Source: Monoraphidium neglectum (lineage: Eukaryota; Chlorophyta; Chlorophyceae; Sphaeropleales; Selenastraceae). From it: a stretch of 10,280 nt of DNA. The notes beneath the pieces were generated by a model. The model did no database searches, was not told the DNA's origin, and saw only the letters and a list, made by a program, of their open reading frames with translations. Below are positions 7,900-10,280 of this stretch, piece by piece. Both the position numbers and the translations under genes were made by a program. The stretch lies in assembly GCF_000611645.1 (NCBI RefSeq), contig NW_014011477.1, forward strand, positions 1-10,280, given 5' to 3'. Each line of letters opens with the position of its first letter. Position 1 is the first letter of the stretch.

Positions 7900-8778
7900 A
7901 TGCGCTGGTCAGAGAGTCGTTTTGTGCCGCGCGCCTACCTACTCACCCGCAGCAGTCACCAGCAGCTCAAATCCAGTGTCAGCACGAAAACGGTCAAGCA
8001 GCGGCAGTTCACGGTGGCAGGCGACACCAACATGTATTGGCTCAAGCCCCGTCTGCCGCTCTGGTGATTTTGTGGTACGAATCCCGGTGGAACGCGTACG
8101 GGCAGGGATACCTCACTCGCTTTGTGCACTCTGCTGCTTACCGCACACCTGTTCCTTTGATCCCCGGTGAGGCGGTGACGGCCGACTACGACTCCAAGGT
8201 AGTTGAGGTATACTTCTAATGTATGCATCAACAATCAAGGTAGCACTCCGTGTGCGCTCAGCAGCCCCAAGGCTGCACCCTGCGCACGCAGTCTACGTAC
8301 CTCACATCTAATGGTGGTGGGCATGCTGTTCACTGCCCCATCATCCCAAACCAAGAAACAGGTGAGAGGCGGCGCAAACCCTTCAGTTCGAAAACACAGG
8401 CTACCTTGATGGCTGTGCCATGACTGCAGCAACGGGAGAATGCATGCAAAAGCGCGTGCGCCCTCCGCGGCAGCTGCGCACGCACCTGCCACGCGGCAGC
8501 TGCATTTTGTTGTGGGGCGTCATCTTGTTGCTGACATGGGAGGTCAGGCCGGAGCTTTGCCATACAGCAGGATCAATAATACGGTAGTTTATTTAACAGA
8601 CACCTTTGAGCATCCATGCACCGACGCGCCGTCGCCTACCGCGGGGCACGCGGAGGTGCCAGCTGTCACTGGAGACAGCACAGACGGCACGTGTGGCAAT
8701 CAGCGCTACGCACAAAGCGTGTGGGCGCACCTGAGCATGCACGTGGCAGAAGCTATGATACACCTTGCATCTCTGTGA
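7900..8778 (+). CDS. Tentative three-exon gene, 180 aa, unknown function
   Basis: Not recognised. Exon 1 (7900-8063) begins MRWSESRFVPRAYLLTRSSH and continues to AGDTNMYWLKPRLPL. Its third codon positions are markedly G/C-rich compared with the other frames here, the best argument that it is coding. The proposed donor is CTCTG|GTGATT (phase 2). Exon 2 (8262-8361) enters after GCGCTCAG, contains TSHLMVVGMLFTAPS, and ends KKQ|GTGAGA (phase 0). Exon 3 (8500-8778) enters after GCGGCAG and includes LHFVVGRHLVADMGGQ, TDTFEHPCTDAPSPTAG and QSVWAHLSMHVAEAMIHLAS before TGA. Phases agree, but the first donor is weak, codon bias is poor in exon 2 and early exon 3, and other frames in 7950-8220 on both strands are also open. 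Alternatives are a 55-residue single-exon frame ending at TGA 8065-8067, or a decayed sequence. Confidence 0.33.
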
Positions 8779-8804
8779 TATGTGTAGTTCTTGTTCTTAC
8801 CAGG

Positions 8805-8885
8805 GACGTAGGGAGAGGCTGGCCGGCACCGCGTGCGCACATCACAGGAAGCCTGTGTGGCGTGCGGGGTTGGGGGTCCCTGCAG
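8805..8885 (+). other. Possible isolated exon, 27 codons
   Basis: Bounded by a good pyrimidine-rich acceptor (TTCTTGTTCTTACCAG, with one base, G8804, left over) and a donor CTGCAG|GTGCGT. The frame reads DVGRGWPAPRAHITGSLCG and ends GWGSLQ. It could be a further exon of the tentative upstream gene, but no donor upstream joins it without an extra assumption. Confidence 0.2.
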
Positions 8886-9846
8886 GTGCGTGCCGTTCCG
8901 CCCGCACGGCCCCTAAGGCTGACCTGGCAGCCACCCACGAGAGCCACGGCCAGCTGTCGTGCACCCAGCTGCTATGGTGACCTCCCCACCCCCACCCCCC
9001 CTGCCCAAGCACCAGCTTCCCTCTGAGTCTGCTGGAGAGGTGCGTTGGTTGCTGGGCAGGTCCTGTGACAGCTTTCTTTCTGCCCTCGTCTGTGCACACC
9101 GCGTGTCACCCGTAGCTTGCACGAGTGGCGATGCGGCTGGCAGTGCGGCCTTCCCTCTCACCAGACAGGCACCACCACCCACCAACAGGCTCCTGGCACA
9201 AAGATTGTGGTGTAAAATCTGGATGACATGCCAAGTTGGATGTCAGGGTGGGTGTTGGTATCGCACATGTTCGCCACGTGTGATTTGTCAAGTGACCCCA
9301 AGTCCATCAACAGAACAGCCAGCACTCTTGAGGCCGACCATGGTAGCACGTGCTCAGCCTGACGAGAGGTGTGTTGTGCCGTACTGGTATTCGCACTGAC
9401 AAGTTCACTGGGCTCCCGGAATCGCTTTCCGAGATCTCAGGTTTAGGTGCGTGTCCGCCGGGACAAGGGAACAAGTGACCCGGGATCGCTTTGGATTGGT
9501 AAATGCAAGCAAATCTATGAAGGCACTGCAAGGCTGTGACGGCCGCATGCCAGCTCTGCGGTGGACCTGTTTGTGCTGGCCGGCCCCGCTGCCCGGCACT
9601 GTGATGCGGGTGTGTCACCACAGGTCCAGGGCACATGGGCCCTTGCCCCCCATTGGAAGCTCCTGGACACCCCCGCAAATCACAATCACGTCGCCGCGGC
9701 GCGCCGCCCAGGGGCCCGGACCGGCGCACCTTGCAGCTGACTGTCATGATTGCTCATGGCGCACGCCGCGACCCGCCTGCGGGACAGTGGGCCCGAGGGT
9801 GGGCACGGCTGGCGGCCGCGGGCTGGTCAGCCGCGCAGTTGCTGGA
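8886..9846. other. No confident gene; ends of neighbouring genes expected
   Basis: Several frames are open for 60-170 codons on both strands, but none has consistent codon bias or a recognisable motif. A 24-base stretch at 9029-9052 is flanked by acceptor-like and GTGCGT donor-like signals, and an acceptor-like CACCCGTAG ends at 9116, so spliced exons may be hidden here. A plus-strand TGTAA lies at 9211-9215. The last few hundred bases should contain the promoter and leader of the patatin-like gene. Confidence 0.35.
9211..9215 (+). terminator. Possible poly(A) signal TGTAA, plus strand
   Basis: GTGGTGTAAAATC. It would suit the end of a plus-strand transcript lying to the left, ahead of the patatin-like gene. 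Support is only the pentamer and its place between two plus-strand models. Confidence 0.25.
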
Positions 9847-10123
9847 ATGGGCAGGCCCAGGGTCCTGGCACAAGCGGCTCAAACGCCAGGTGAGTGGACT
9901 CGACTCTCGCGCACGTGCCCCCCCCCCCTGTCAGCGGGCCTGGGGCACCATGCTGTTTAGTCACGCCCCGGACCCTCACACGTATCCGAACGCACCGAAC
10001 GCTCTCACCCTCACTCCCCTCCTGCGTGTGCAGTCGTCATTAAGCCGGCCGACCTGACCGTCAGCAACAGGTACAAGCGCCTGCTAAGCCTGGACGGCGG
10101 TGGCCTGCGCGGCCTCGTGTCAT
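9847..10123 (+). CDS. Patatin-like phospholipase, N-terminal exons (partial)
   Basis: The exon at 10034-10123 reads VIKPADLTVSNRYKRLLSLD and then GGGLRGLVS. The DGGGLRG (10093-10113) is the oxyanion-hole motif of the patatin/PNPLA family, lipid acyl hydrolases with a Ser-Asp dyad. The GxSxG nucleophile motif and the catalytic Asp would lie beyond the window. The acceptor is strong (CTCACTCCCCTCCTGCGTGTGCAG). The exon needs a preceding exon ending in phase 1. The strong donor CGCCAG|GTGAGT at 9889/9890 provides this in the frame ending AQAAQTP, for which the nearest ATG is 9847 (MGRPRVLAQAAQTP). A rival frame through the same donor (ending GSWHKRLKRQ, Trp-rich) looks as protein-like but would need a non-CAG acceptor. 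The exon therefore is firm and the true N-terminus is not. The exit donor is taken as TCAT|GTGAGA. Confidence 0.7.
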
Positions 10124-10280
10124 GTGAGAACCAGCCGCAGCCGCGGCCTCGGGCTGCTAGGCGTGCCTTCAGCCAGTGCCCGGGCGATAGGGCGGGCAGG
10201 CCGCCTGCCCGTGCTACCCCACGGCGGCCAGTCTTGTGGCAGCTGCGGTACTATTCATCGGGCCTGGCGCCGTCCAACGC
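10124..10280 (+). other. Probable intron of the patatin-like gene
   Basis: Follows the GTGAGA donor after GLVS, the usual point where patatin homologues continue with a hydrophobic helix. The sequence here (Pro/Arg-rich if translated) does not resemble that helix. The frame stays open to the window edge, so retention cannot be ruled out. Confidence 0.5.

Noticed and set aside
9188..9872. Shared word TCCTGGCACAA at about 9191 and 9862
   Set aside because: Only eleven bases with little flanking similarity; not enough to call a duplication.

Overview
The window looks like nuclear DNA of a GC-rich green alga, probably a core chlorophyte. The genes are broken by short introns (about 80-490 bases) with donors of the GTGCGG / GTGAGC / GTAGGA kind and pyrimidine-rich ...CAG acceptors. 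Reading-frame phase is conserved across every proposed junction of the three better-supported genes. Proteins are rich in Ala/Gly/Pro, third codon positions are mostly G or C, and the chlorophyte poly(A) signal TGTAA lies where gene ends are expected. There are no bacterial-style operons, rRNA, tRNA, CRISPR arrays or intact mobile elements that I can see.

Layout, left to right. (1) 1-2867, minus strand: 5' part of a large Ala/Glu/Gln-rich coiled-coil protein. Four exons encode the first 651 residues, and the gene runs off the left edge. Its first intron appears to be a GC-AG intron. (2) 2868-4187: intergenic, dominated by a degenerate 14-bp minisatellite (about 24 units, 3347-3679). (3) 4188-5013, minus: a two-exon gene for a 184-residue protein of unknown function, with a TGTAA signal about 245 bases downstream. 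(4) 5014-5705: gene-free strip with a TGACGTCA palindrome, a G-run-rich tract, a perfect 10-bp-arm hairpin and a CA/GT repeat. (5) 5706-7807, minus: a six-exon gene for a 292-residue protein with about three hydrophobic segments, family not recognised. (6) 7900-8778, plus: a weaker three-exon gene model that would be divergent from gene 5, with only 92 bases between the start codons. (7) 8779-9846: lower-GC stretch with a possible exon and a plus-strand TGTAA, otherwise unassigned. (8) 9847-10280, plus: start of a patatin-like phospholipase gene, recognised from the DGGGLRG oxyanion-hole motif in the last exon; it continues past the right edge.

The three minus-strand genes are arranged head to tail, and the two plus-strand genes lie to their right. 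Nothing suggests that the genes act together; this reads as an ordinary gene-dense algal chromosome segment. Only the patatin-like gene can be assigned to a family. I found no convincing new multi-gene system. The points most worth a second look are the GC-AG intron, the minisatellite that has no stop codons on one strand, the nested inverted repeat inside a coding exon, and the compact divergent promoter.
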